Source of the DNA: Lutibacter oricola
Lineage (GTDB): Bacteria; Bacteroidota; Bacteroidia; Flavobacteriales; Flavobacteriaceae
Direction of reading: 5' to 3'
DNA length: 64,000 nt
Assembly (NCBI RefSeq): GCF_900106565.1
Contig: NZ_FNNJ01000001.1
Span: 1,054,001-1,118,000 of the forward strand
The position numbers and the translations under genes are program-made. Positions 25,569 to 35,009 of the stretch are shown in pieces (the first letter of the stretch is position 1; every line of letters begins with the position of its first letter). The notes beneath the pieces were generated by a model that made no database searches, was not told the origin of the DNA, and was given only the letters and a program-made list of their open reading frames with translations.

Positions 25569-27587
25569 TTATTTTACACCGTGCATTAGTTTTTTAAGTA
25601 CAGGGTTTAATAAAATAGCAATTACACCAATAATTAATGGTACAAATGTAAAAATTAAAAAGAACGTTGCAATGTCATACTTTTCAGTAATAACATCAAT
25701 CATTGCACCCATTTTTCCTGATGTTTTATTACCTATTGCTAATGCTAAGTACCAAACTCCAAACATAAAAGCAATCATACGTGCAGGTACAAGTTTACTA
25801 ACATACGATAAACCTACTGGTGAAACACAAAGCTCACCCAAAGTATGGAATAAATAAGCTAGTACAAGCCAAAGAATACTTACAGAGGCCGTTGTAGCAC
25901 CACGTGGAATTCCAGTTGCACCAAAAGCTAAAAATGCAAATCCAACACCTAAAAAGAATAAACCAATGGCGTATTTATAAGCTGGTGCTGGGTTATATTT
26001 ACTTTCCCACCATTTAGAAAATAGAGGAGCAAATGCAATAATAAATAATGAGTTTAATATTAAAAACCAAGTTGCCGGAATTTCAATCTCATTTTCTTTT
26101 TTACGAACAATTTTTGCATTAATACTAGTATTTATATTTGCTGCCTGATCTTCAGTTAAATATTTAAACTTAACACCTTTTTTATCTATATCAATAATAG
26201 ATAATTTATCATTAGCTGCAAATTCATTAGCAGTTCTTATTACGGTAGTTTGTGTACCTAAAACTGCATTTTCAGACACTGCTGTTTCCGAAGTAATAAT
26301 TTGCGGTTTTGCATCTTTATCTACAGATGTTTTATAAGTGTTGTAAGTTATTTCGTATGAATATGTGTTGAAGTTGTTATAAATTTTCCAACCAACAATT
26401 CCCCAAATAAGTATAAAACTAAATCCTAATATTAAATTTGAAATTAAATACTTTTTAAATGTTTGTTTAAATAACAAGAAAAGAACCCAAGTAATTAAAG
26501 CAATAGGTACAACAGTTATAATAACATCAACTATGTTAAAAATAAAGGCAGCATTACCAGATAGTATTCTGTTGGTATAATCTTTTGCAAAAATACTCAT
26601 AGACCCACCAGCTTGTTCAAATGAAGCCCAGAAAAAGATAATGAAAAAAGCAATTACAACAACTGCAATCATTTTATCTCTTGTAATTTTGCTATACCTA
26701 GCAATACGAGTAGCAATTAAAACTAAAAATAAAATTAGTGTTATTATAATTGTTTGACCTGAATAGTCTGTTCCTCCAAATTCTAAAAAGTTAACATCTC
26801 CAATTTTAGATAAAGGATCATTAATAACCCAAGTTAATCCAAAAGTTGCAACAATTACAATTAAAATTTTATCAATTAAAGTAAACGGATTTAATTTGTC
26901 TTCTATTTCTGTATGATCATCAGCTTCAATTTTTTTGTTTACTACGTTTGGTTTATTTCCAGCTTCACCAAAAATACCTTGCGCCAATGTAAATTGAAGT
27001 AATCCCAACAACATAAAAATACCAGCCAATCCAAATCCCCAGCTCCATCCTAAAATTTCACCTAAATAACCGCAAAGCATAATACCAAGAAAGGCACCAG
27101 CGTTTACGCCCATATAAAAAATGGTGTAAGCACCATCTTTTTTCTCAGGAAAATCTTTGTATAAAATTGAAATAAATGAACTCATATTAGGTTTAAAAAA
27201 ACCTGTACCAATTACTAATAAAAGCAAACCTAAGTATAAAAATAACGGATTAGACTCTATAGCCATACTTGCATGACCTAAAGTCATAATAAGTGCACCT
27301 ATAATAATTGCTTTTCTGTTTCCTAAATATTTGTCGGCTAAAGTTCCTCCAATAATTGGAGTTAAGTAAAGTAGCGCAAGGTAGGTTCCGTACAATGCTA
27401 ATGCATTTTCACGAGGCCAATCCCAGCCACCTATACCTAAAGAACTAACTAAAAATAATACCAATAAAGCACGCATTCCATAAAATGAAAAACGCTCCCA
27501 CATTTCAGTAAAAAATAGTACAAATAATCCTGAAGGATGTCCTAGTACTTGAGTTTCAAAAAATTCGTTGTTTTTTGATGAGTTCAT
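25569..27587 (-). CDS. POT/PTR peptide transporter with a large extra-membrane insert
   Basis: This is a proton-coupled oligopeptide transporter of the major facilitator superfamily. The coupling motif ExxER appears in FFTEMWERFSFYGMRALL (about residue 29), and the second signature FYMGVNAGAFLG near residue 157. At 672 residues it is well above the usual 450-510. The excess is a hydrophilic segment of about 100 residues (about 400-503, rich in Thr, Asn and charged residues) between two membrane helices, predicted to face the periplasm. It is the last of three POT genes behind dipeptidyl peptidase IV on the same strand. Confidence 0.92.
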   Translation of the reverse strand: MNSSKNNEFFETQVLGHPSGLFVLFFTEMWERFSFYGMRALLVLFLVSSLGIGGWDWPRENALALYGTYLALLYLTPIIGGTLADKYLGNRKAIIIGALIMTLGHASMAIESNPLFLYLGLLLLVIGTGFFKPNMSSFISILYKDFPEKKDGAYTIFYMGVNAGAFLGIMLCGYLGEILGWSWGFGLAGIFMLLGLLQFTLAQGIFGEAGNKPNVVNKKIEADDHTEIEDKLNPFTLIDKILIVIVATFGLTWVINDPLSKIGDVNFLEFGGTDYSGQTIIITLILFLVLIATRIARYSKITRDKMIAVVVIAFFIIFFWASFEQAGGSMSIFAKDYTNRILSGNAAFIFNIVDVIITVVPIALITWVLFLLFKQTFKKYLISNLILGFSFILIWGIVGWKIYNNFNTYSYEITYNTYKTSVDKDAKPQIITSETAVSENAVLGTQTTVIRTANEFAANDKLSIIDIDKKGVKFKYLTEDQAANINTSINAKIVRKKENEIEIPATWFLILNSLFIIAFAPLFSKWWESKYNPAPAYKYAIGLFFLGVGFAFLAFGATGIPRGATTASVSILWLVLAYLFHTLGELCVSPVGLSYVSKLVPARMIAFMFGVWYLALAIGNKTSGKMGAMIDVITEKYDIATFFLIFTFVPLIIGVIAILLNPVLKKLMHGVK

Positions 27588-27602
27588 ATATAATATTTTA
27601 AA

Positions 27603-29084
27603 TTATGCTTCGGCAGCAGCTTTTTCTTTTGGTTTAATTACCATTTTATCATAAATTGATAATGCTAAAATTGTTACAATTCCTATACCAACAATAACAT
27701 ACCATATTTTATTTGGTTGATAATTGTCCCAAATTAATTGCGTCATTTCATTTTCATTCATACCTAGTTTTTCTGAAGCCAAAGCAAAGTAGTCATTCTT
27801 ACTAAATTCTTTTGTAACCTCAGGCATTTTAATACCTCTAGTTGTCATTTCAGCCTGTAATAAACTTAATTTATCAGACCAAGCTTGGTATAAATTTCCT
27901 GAAATAAATGTGGTTAAAAAGTTTCCTAAAAATATAGGTAAAAAGTATGTACCCATATATAGAGCTTCTTTTCCTTTAGGTGATATTAAAGCAATAAAAG
28001 AAGAGAAAGTTGGATTTGTCATCATTTCTCCGATAGCAAAAATCATAATACCTAAAATTGTATATAAACCATTACCTGTGTAGAACGTGATTCCAATACC
28101 AATTGCAGCAATTATAAAACCAGTTATCATTGCACTTACATGGCGCATTCTTAATACAAAGTAAGATACGATTAATTGAAATAATATAATAGATCCTGCA
28201 TCAAGATTAATTAACATTTCAGGATTTACAGAATCACCACCACCACTCATTGCACTTGCAATCCAAGGAGATACATTTGCTATAGAATCATGTAATGCTT
28301 TAGTGTTTACCCAATCTTCAATAAATGTTGGTAATGTATAAAATAGTTGGTTGAACATTGTCCAAAAACCAACCATAATAATAAGTAGTACAGAAAGACG
28401 ACTATCTTTAACAGCTTCAATAATGTTTTTAAATGAACTAATTATAGCTTCACCCATTGATTCTGTAGATTTAACTCTGTCTTTTTCTTTGTAGAAGAAT
28501 ATTAGTATTACAAGGTTAATAGCAATTACGATAGCTGCTTGAAGGAATACAATTTTCCAACCAAATTGAGTTCTTAGTGTCGATGAAAATGCAGGGCCAA
28601 CAAAACCTCCAATATTAACCATCATATAGAAAATACCAAATCCAAGTGTTGAGTTTGATTCATCGGTATTTTTTGTAATAATTGCTGAAGCAACTGGTTT
28701 GAACATTGCAGCACCAACTGCAACCCATAAGAAAACTAAAAATACAGAAGAATAGCTTGTGACTTCGCCCATTACATAGTAACCTGAAATTAAAAGTAGA
28801 TAAGCAATTATAAGCGATAATTTATAACCTATTTTATCGGCAATTACACCAGTTATCATAGGTAGTAAGTAAAGAATTGCGGTTACAATACCCATAATTT
28901 GACCTTTTTCGGTGTGTGTAAATCCTAGTCCACCATTATCTGTTGATCCTGTTAAGTATAAAGCTAAAACGGCAAATAAACCATACCAAGCCCAGCGTTC
29001 AAATAATTCCATTATACTTGCAACCCAAAACCCTTTGTTATAGGATTTCATAACTCCGAAAAATGATTTTTTTTCTGTACTCAT
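27603..29084 (-). CDS. POT/PTR-like MFS transporter
   Basis: This second POT-family transporter has 493 residues from the ATG at 29084. The frame opens upstream at 29129, but that start lies within a terminator hairpin, so it is rejected. The coupling motif is ELFERWAWYGLF (about residue 27), and FGIFYMMVNIGGFVG matches the second POT signature. About 12-14 helices are visible. It shares little obvious sequence with its two neighbours outside the signatures, so the substrate range may differ. It is 15 bases from the 672-residue transporter downstream. Confidence 0.88.
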   Translation of the reverse strand: MSTEKKSFFGVMKSYNKGFWVASIMELFERWAWYGLFAVLALYLTGSTDNGGLGFTHTEKGQIMGIVTAILYLLPMITGVIADKIGYKLSLIIAYLLLISGYYVMGEVTSYSSVFLVFLWVAVGAAMFKPVASAIITKNTDESNSTLGFGIFYMMVNIGGFVGPAFSSTLRTQFGWKIVFLQAAIVIAINLVILIFFYKEKDRVKSTESMGEAIISSFKNIIEAVKDSRLSVLLIIMVGFWTMFNQLFYTLPTFIEDWVNTKALHDSIANVSPWIASAMSGGGDSVNPEMLINLDAGSIILFQLIVSYFVLRMRHVSAMITGFIIAAIGIGITFYTGNGLYTILGIMIFAIGEMMTNPTFSSFIALISPKGKEALYMGTYFLPIFLGNFLTTFISGNLYQAWSDKLSLLQAEMTTRGIKMPEVTKEFSKNDYFALASEKLGMNENEMTQLIWDNYQPNKIWYVIVGIGIVTILALSIYDKMVIKPKEKAAAEA

Positions 29085-29108
29085 TATTATATTTTTTAAT
29101 TTGAAATT

Positions 29109-29154
29109 ATATGTAAAAAGCTCATACAATTATTTGTATGAGCTTTTTACATAT
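29109..29154. terminator. Perfect 21-bp stem terminator between POT genes
   Basis: 29109-29129 and 29134-29154 are exact reverse complements with loop TTAT. The core is AAAAAGCTCATACAA / TTGTATGAGCTTTTT. It follows the 496-residue POT gene on the minus strand and separates it from the other two POT genes. Confidence 0.9.
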
Positions 29155-29191
29155 TTATATTATTTTTTGATGTTCATTTATAATACTGAAA

Positions 29192-30682
29192 TTATTCTAC
29201 TCCGTGCATTAATTTCTTTAATGGTTTATTAAGTAAAATAATTAGTAATGCTATTCCTAATAAAACAAAACCAATTGTAGAGAAAGTAGTTATGTACTTA
29301 TCTAAACCTTCTGCAGCTGTCATTTTTTCACCGCTATCACTATGCCCTCCGGTTAAAGCAGCAATTTGTCCACCAACATAGTTGGCAATAGCAAAACTTA
29401 AAAACCAAGCTCCCATTGCTGTACCAGCCATACTTTTTGGAGATAATTTTGTTACCATTGAAAGCCCAATTGGTGATAAGAATAATTCTCCTGTTGTATG
29501 TAATAAGTATAAAAACACTAAAGTTAATAAAGGTACTTGATATGCTTCATTTACAAATTGTAAACCTACTTGAGTAATTAAGAAACCTAACGCTAATTGA
29601 ATAATACCAAAAGCAAATTTTAGAGGAATACTAGGATTTTTTCCAATTTTAGAAAGCTTAACCCACATTACTGAAAATATAGATCCAAATACAATAATGA
29701 AAAATGGATTGAAGAACTGTGTCATTGAAGCTGGCATTTCCCAACCAAAAATACTTCTATCAACGTTTCTATCTGCAAATAATGTTAACGATGTTCCAGC
29801 TTGCTCAAAACAGGCCCAGAATGTTATGTTTATAACCATAAAAATGATTAATGCAATCATCCTATCTTTCCAAACTTTTACACTTTCTTTTGTATCTGCA
29901 TCAATTCCTGCTTTTACTAAAGAGTATGCTATAAATACAAATAAACCTAAAAGAATATAGTCTAACCAACTATTTTGTTGAATTAAAAAGTAACATAATG
30001 GAATTAATACTAAAGAAAGAATACCAACCATATGCGCTTTATTTAAAGGTCCAGCTACTTTTTGTTTTCCTTCTTCTGTAAATCCTAAACCTTCAGCAGC
30101 AGCGTAATTATTTCTTCCTACCCAAAAAATAATTAAACCTAATAGCATACCAAAACCAGCTAAACCAAATCCGTATTTAAAGCCATAAGTTTCACCAACA
30201 TAAGCAATAACAGTAGTTGCTAATAAAGCACCAATGTTAATACCAATATAAAATATTGTAAAACCAGAGTCTCTTCGTGGATCGTTGTCTTCATAAAGTT
30301 TTCCAACTATTGTAGAAATATTAGCTTTAAAGTAACCATTACCAACAATTAATGCTCCCATTCCAATCATTAAAAAGTGTTCAGAACCTCCAAGAATTAA
30401 AAATTCACCAATTGCCATTAAAATAGCACCAAGCAAAACGGCATTTCTATAACCTAAAAATTTATCGGCCATTTTACCACCTAAAATAGGTGCTGCATAA
30501 ACTAAAGCAGTGTATGCTCCGTATATTAAGGCAGCGTCGGCATCGCCCTTCATTAATGATTTCACTAAATAAAGTGTTAATAGAACACGCATCCCATAGT
30601 AACAAACTCTTTCCCACATTTCAGAAAAGAATAAGGTCATCAAACCATTTGGATGTCCTTGTTTTACTTGCATTTCAGTCAT
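29192..30682 (-). CDS. POT/PTR peptide transporter
   Basis: This third proton-coupled peptide transporter has 496 residues, the standard POT length, with about 14 helices. Motifs are LFFSEMWERVCYYGMRVLL (ExxER near residue 21), the second signature FTIFYIGINIGALLA, and WACFEQAGTSLTLFA in the cytoplasmic half. It lies 32 bases downstream of dipeptidyl peptidase IV on the same strand and ends at a strong terminator. These two therefore make a tight unit in which extracytoplasmic peptidase products would be imported by the transporter. Confidence 0.93.
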   Translation of the reverse strand: MTEMQVKQGHPNGLMTLFFSEMWERVCYYGMRVLLTLYLVKSLMKGDADAALIYGAYTALVYAAPILGGKMADKFLGYRNAVLLGAILMAIGEFLILGGSEHFLMIGMGALIVGNGYFKANISTIVGKLYEDNDPRRDSGFTIFYIGINIGALLATTVIAYVGETYGFKYGFGLAGFGMLLGLIIFWVGRNNYAAAEGLGFTEEGKQKVAGPLNKAHMVGILSLVLIPLCYFLIQQNSWLDYILLGLFVFIAYSLVKAGIDADTKESVKVWKDRMIALIIFMVINITFWACFEQAGTSLTLFADRNVDRSIFGWEMPASMTQFFNPFFIIVFGSIFSVMWVKLSKIGKNPSIPLKFAFGIIQLALGFLITQVGLQFVNEAYQVPLLTLVFLYLLHTTGELFLSPIGLSMVTKLSPKSMAGTAMGAWFLSFAIANYVGGQIAALTGGHSDSGEKMTAAEGLDKYITTFSTIGFVLLGIALLIILLNKPLKKLMHGVE

Positions 30683-30714
30683 AATTTGAATTTATATATT
30701 TAAATAAATAGCCT

Positions 30715-32898
30715 TTATTGTTTTAAAAGCTTAATTGTTTGAATTCTGTTTCCTAAATTTTGCTCGATAAAATTAGTCATTTTATTATAAAGGTGTAAAC
30801 GTGTGTTTTTACCTCTATAAATACCGTGAGTTCTATCTGGATAAATGGCTTGTTCAAAAGGTTTGTTAGCCTCTATTAAAGCATTTGTTAAGCGCATTGT
30901 GTTTTGTACGTGTACATTGTCGTCTCCACTTCCGTGAGCCAATAAAAAATTACCTTTTAGCAATGAAGCAAAGTTTAAAGGCGAATTTTCATCGTAACCA
31001 TTTGGGTTTTCTTGAGGTGTTTGCATATAACGTTCAGTATAAACACTATCATAAAAACGCCAGCTAGTTACTGGAGCAACAGCAATTGCCATTTTAAACA
31101 CATCGTTTCCTTTTAATAAGCAGTTGCTAGACATAAAACCACCATAGCTCCAGCCCCAAATACCAATATTGTTTTTATCAATGTAGTTTAGTTCGCCTAA
31201 TTTTTTTGCAGATTCTATTTGGTCTTGAACTTCATATTTACCTAATTCTTTATAAGTAACTTTTTTAAAATCTCTACCTTTAAAACCAGTTCCTCTTCCG
31301 TCTACACAAACAACAACGTATCCTTTTTGAGCTAAGTGTTGATACCAATAATCATTATAACCATTCCATTTATTCGAAACAGATTGTGATCCTGGACCAG
31401 AATACTGAGTCATAAATAATGGATACTTAGTATTTTTATCAAAGTTATTTGGTTTTAGCATCCAAGCGTTAAATGCTCCATTTTCAGTTTCTAAAGTGAA
31501 AAATTCTTTTTTAGAAAGTTTGTAGTTTTTTAATTCGTTTGCTAATTCATTATTATTTAAAACTTCTTTTAACTGCTCACCATTGCTATTGTGTAAAGTA
31601 TAAATAGTTGGCGTGTTAGCATCAGAAAAAGTATTAATAAAGTAGTTTTTATTTTTACTAAAAGAAGCCGAATTTGTTCCTTGAGAATTAGTTAATCGTT
31701 TTTTATTTTTTCCATTTAATCCAACAGAATAAACAGTTCTGTTAATAGAACCATCTTCAACAGATTGATAATAAACAGTTTTTGTTTTTTCGTTAACACC
31801 ATAAAAATCTGTAACTTCCCAATTACCGTTAGTAATTTGGTTTTTTAGTTTTCCTTCTTTTGAATAATGATAAATGTGGTTAAAGCCATCTTTTTCGCTA
31901 GTCCAAATAAAGCTATTGTCTTTTAAAAATGTTAGGTTGTCATTAATTTCAACATAAGCCTTATCCGTTTCGTTTAAAACTATACTTGCTTTTGAAGTTG
32001 AAGCATTAATAAAAAATAAATTCAAGTTGTTTTGGTGTCTGTTTAAAGTTATAGCACTTAAAACAGAGGCATTTTTTGTCCATTTAATTCTAGGAATATA
32101 TTCGTAATTACCTAAATCTATTTTTGAAGTTGAATTAGCTTCAGTATTATAGATGTTTAGCATAACTATAGAGTTTTTTTCACCAGCTTTTGGGTATTTA
32201 AAAACTTGTTGAGTTGGATATAAACTTTTTCCTGTAATATCCATTGAGAAGGTTGGTACTTCAGTTTCGTCAAAACGTAAAAAAGCTATGTTTTTACTGT
32301 CTGCACTCCATTCAAAGGCTTTTACAAAAGCAAATTCTTCTTCGTAAACCCAATCGCAAATACCATTAATTATTTTGTTCTTTTCACCATCATTAGTTAG
32401 TTGAGTAACTTTATTGGTTTCTAGGTTTTTAATATAAATATTATTGTTTTTTCCGTAAGCAACCTTTTTACTATCTGGCGAAAATGTTGGTTCTTGTATT
32501 TTATCTTCATCAATAAGTTGTAACGATTTAGAAGCAATGTCATACACATAAAAAATACCTAAAGTAGAATGTCTGTATATCGGAGTAAGATCGGTACCTA
32601 AAATTAATTTAGTTTCGTTATTATTAAAACTATAGCTTTCGAAATAATTAAGTTGTTTTAAATTTTTACTATCGGCAATAGTTTCAACCTTTTCTAGCGT
32701 AGCATAGTTGTACTTGTCTATGGTAGTACCTTGTTTCGAAAAATTTAATAACGTGTAAAAATCGTCATTCATAGAGTTTAGAGAATTCATATATTGTGTT
32801 CTAAACGCTCCTCCCCAAATTTCTTCTAGTGTAATATCTTTTTTTTGTGCTGAAACTAAAGTAGTTAGTAATAAAAATAAGCCAAGAAATTTCTTCAT
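30715..32898 (-). CDS. Dipeptidyl peptidase IV (S9B), exported
   Basis: This serine exopeptidase releases N-terminal X-Pro or X-Ala dipeptides from oligopeptides. The 727-residue protein has a signal peptide (about 1-17, ending VSAQ), a beta-propeller DPP IV N-terminal domain (about 40-460) and an alpha/beta-hydrolase domain. Catalytic residues are the Ser in GWSYGGFMSS (about 592), the Asp in GSGDDNVHVQN (about 665) and the His in DRTHGIYRG (about 690). The substrate amino-group binders are seen as YEEEFAF (about 185). It heads the block of three POT transporters, a sensible pairing for di- and tripeptide uptake. Confidence 0.95.
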   Translation of the reverse strand: MKKFLGLFLLLTTLVSAQKKDITLEEIWGGAFRTQYMNSLNSMNDDFYTLLNFSKQGTTIDKYNYATLEKVETIADSKNLKQLNYFESYSFNNNETKLILGTDLTPIYRHSTLGIFYVYDIASKSLQLIDEDKIQEPTFSPDSKKVAYGKNNNIYIKNLETNKVTQLTNDGEKNKIINGICDWVYEEEFAFVKAFEWSADSKNIAFLRFDETEVPTFSMDITGKSLYPTQQVFKYPKAGEKNSIVMLNIYNTEANSTSKIDLGNYEYIPRIKWTKNASVLSAITLNRHQNNLNLFFINASTSKASIVLNETDKAYVEINDNLTFLKDNSFIWTSEKDGFNHIYHYSKEGKLKNQITNGNWEVTDFYGVNEKTKTVYYQSVEDGSINRTVYSVGLNGKNKKRLTNSQGTNSASFSKNKNYFINTFSDANTPTIYTLHNSNGEQLKEVLNNNELANELKNYKLSKKEFFTLETENGAFNAWMLKPNNFDKNTKYPLFMTQYSGPGSQSVSNKWNGYNDYWYQHLAQKGYVVVCVDGRGTGFKGRDFKKVTYKELGKYEVQDQIESAKKLGELNYIDKNNIGIWGWSYGGFMSSNCLLKGNDVFKMAIAVAPVTSWRFYDSVYTERYMQTPQENPNGYDENSPLNFASLLKGNFLLAHGSGDDNVHVQNTMRLTNALIEANKPFEQAIYPDRTHGIYRGKNTRLHLYNKMTNFIEQNLGNRIQTIKLLKQ

Positions 32899-33013
32899 AA
32901 ATTATCAATTCTATAATAGGTGTCAAGTTTAAGAAAAATATAGCAAATAGTAGGTGAAAAATGTCATAAAAGATACAATTGTATTAATATATAAGTATAT
33001 TTAATTAATCAAG

Positions 33014-33021
33014 TATCTTTG
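33014..33021 (+). promoter_or_regulatory. -7 box of the mvaA transcript
   Basis: TATCTTTG, matching TAnnTTTG, 24 bases ahead of the mvaA ATG. No good -33 element at the expected distance. Confidence 0.55.
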
Positions 33022-33045
33022 CTTTTTTATAATTGAAGATTAAAT

Positions 33046-34317
33046 ATGTCTAAAACTGTAAACGGATTTTCAAAACTGAATAAATTTGAAAAGATAGATT
33101 GGTTAATTGAGAACTTTTTTAATGGCGATAATGAAGCCAAAAACACCTTAAGTCAATATTGGAATGAGAATGAAATTATTCAAGATTTACACGATGATTT
33201 TATTGAAAATACCATTTCAAATTATTATTTACCATTTGGAATTGCACCCAACTTTGTAATAAACGGAAAAGATTATGTAGTGCCAATGGCTATTGAAGAA
33301 AGTTCGGTAGTTGCAGCAGCCTCATTAGTTGCAAAATTTTGGAGTACTCGTGGAGGTTTTAAGGCAGAAGTTTTATCGACTGTTAAAATTGGTCAAGTAC
33401 ATTTTATGTATGAAGGAGATAAAGCTGAACTTCAAAAATATTTCAATACAAAAAAAGAAGATTTATTAAAAGCAACGTCAGCTATTACCAAAAATATGCG
33501 TAAGCGTGGAGGTGGAATTTTGGATGTTGAGTTACGCGACAAAACTGAAGAATTAGAAAACTATTATCAACTACATGTTACTTTTGAAACGGTTGATAGT
33601 ATGGGGGCTAATTTTATCAATTCTTGTTTGGAAGCAATGGCAAATGAGTTTGAAAATGAGAATATTAGAGTTGTAATGAGTATTCTTTCAAATTATGTTC
33701 CTGAATGTTTAGTAAAAGCAGAAGTAAGTTGTAAAGTGGAAGAATTGTATGCTGAAAATTCAGAATATTTAGCGCAAAAATTTGTGGAGGCAGTTCAAAT
33801 AGCAAACGTAGAACCACATAGAGCAGTTACACACAATAAAGGAATTATGAATGGTATTGATGCTGTTGTAATTGCAACTGGAAACGATTTTAGAGCCATT
33901 GAATCTTGTGCGCACGCATACTCAGCAAAAGATGGACAATACAGAAGTCTATCCAACGCTACCATAGAAAACGGAATTTTTAAATTTTGGATTGAAATTC
34001 CTTTAGCATTAGGCACTGTTGGAGGTTTAACTTCGTTACATCCTTTATCAAAATTAGCTATGCAAATGCTTGGAAAACCTTCAGCAAAAGAATTAATGCA
34101 AATAATTGCTGTTGCAGGTTTGGCTCAAAACTTTGCTGCATTACGTGCCTTAACAACCACAGGAATTCAAAAAGGGCATATGAAAATGCACTTAACCAAT
34201 ATTATAAAAGGCTTAGGAGCGAGTGAAGCAGATAAACAATTTTTAATTAATTATTTTGAAAATAAAACGGTAACTCATAACGCAGTTGTTGAAGCTTATA
34301 ATAACCTAAGAAAGTAA
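33046..34317 (+). CDS. mvaA: Hydroxymethylglutaryl-CoA reductase, class II
   Basis: This enzyme makes mevalonate from HMG-CoA, the committed step of the mevalonate route to isoprenoids. The 423-residue protein is a bacterial class II form. The catalytic Glu is in PMAIEESSVVAAASLVAKF (about residue 84), followed by MNGIDAVVIATGNDFRAIES (catalytic Asp about 285 and Lys just before in HNKG), then LGTVGGLTSLHPLSK and the C-terminal His region KGHMKMHL (about residue 380). There is no membrane anchor. Class II enzymes were first described as degradative, but here neighbouring GHMP kinases indicate a biosynthetic role. It starts a three-gene operon with the HAD and GYDIA kinase genes. Confidence 0.95.
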   Translation: MSKTVNGFSKLNKFEKIDWLIENFFNGDNEAKNTLSQYWNENEIIQDLHDDFIENTISNYYLPFGIAPNFVINGKDYVVPMAIEESSVVAAASLVAKFWSTRGGFKAEVLSTVKIGQVHFMYEGDKAELQKYFNTKKEDLLKATSAITKNMRKRGGGILDVELRDKTEELENYYQLHVTFETVDSMGANFINSCLEAMANEFENENIRVVMSILSNYVPECLVKAEVSCKVEELYAENSEYLAQKFVEAVQIANVEPHRAVTHNKGIMNGIDAVVIATGNDFRAIESCAHAYSAKDGQYRSLSNATIENGIFKFWIEIPLALGTVGGLTSLHPLSKLAMQMLGKPSAKELMQIIAVAGLAQNFAALRALTTTGIQKGHMKMHLTNIIKGLGASEADKQFLINYFENKTVTHNAVVEAYNNLRK

Positions 34318-34318
34318 A

Positions 34319-35008
34319 ATGAAAGATATAAAAGTAATAGCATTTGATGCAGATGATACACTTTGGGTCAACGAGCCTTATTTTAGAGAAACTGAAGAAA
34401 AGTTTGCTGAATTATTGGAAGATTATCTGCCTGAAGAAGATATTAATAAAGAACTTTTAAAGGTTGAAATAGATAATATTTCTATTTATGGATACGGAAT
34501 AAAAGGTTTTATGCTTTCAATGATTGAAACTGTTTCTAATATCACAAATAATACAGCAGATATTGCTCTTGTAAATAAAATAATTGCCTTAGGAAAGGAG
34601 ATGTTAAATAAACCTGTTGAAGTTTTAGATGGAGTAGAGAAAATATTAAAAGATCTTAATGGAGATTATAGAATTGTAATGGCTACAAAAGGAGATTTGT
34701 TAGATCAAGAACGTAAATTAATAAAATCTGGTTTAGAAAAACATTTTCATCATATTGAGGTGATGAGTGATAAAAAAACTTCAGATTATAAAAAACTGTT
34801 AAAGCATTTAGATTGTGCACCAGAGAATTTTTTAATGGTTGGTAATTCAGTTAAATCAGATATTATACCAGTTTTAGAGATTGGCGGAAAAGCAATACAC
34901 GTTCCTTTTCATACTACTTGGTCTCATGAAGAAGTTAATGGAAGTTTAGCTAAATATAATTATTTAGAAGTTGAAAATATTTCTGAAATAATAAAGTTTT
35001 TAAAGTAA
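34319..35008 (+). CDS. HAD-superfamily hydrolase
   Basis: This 229-residue haloacid-dehalogenase-like phosphatase has motif I in VIAFDADDTLWVNE (nucleophile Asp about 9), a helical cap (about 18-95), motif II in VMATKGD (about 121), motif III Lys near SDKKTSDYKKLLK, and motif IV in FLMVGNSVKSDIIP (about 175). The substrate is unknown. It starts one base after the mvaA stop and ends one base before the GYDIA kinase, so it is tightly embedded in an isoprenoid operon. A role on a phosphorylated mevalonate or prenyl intermediate is possible but not shown. Confidence 0.88.
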   Translation: MKDIKVIAFDADDTLWVNEPYFRETEEKFAELLEDYLPEEDINKELLKVEIDNISIYGYGIKGFMLSMIETVSNITNNTADIALVNKIIALGKEMLNKPVEVLDGVEKILKDLNGDYRIVMATKGDLLDQERKLIKSGLEKHFHHIEVMSDKKTSDYKKLLKHLDCAPENFLMVGNSVKSDIIPVLEIGGKAIHVPFHTTWSHEEVNGSLAKYNYLEVENISEIIKFLK

Positions 35009-35009
35009 A

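Noticed and set aside
29085-29129. A longer second POT transporter starting at 29129
   Set aside because: The extension lies in the terminator hairpin, and the ATG at 29084 gives a proper POT N-terminus.
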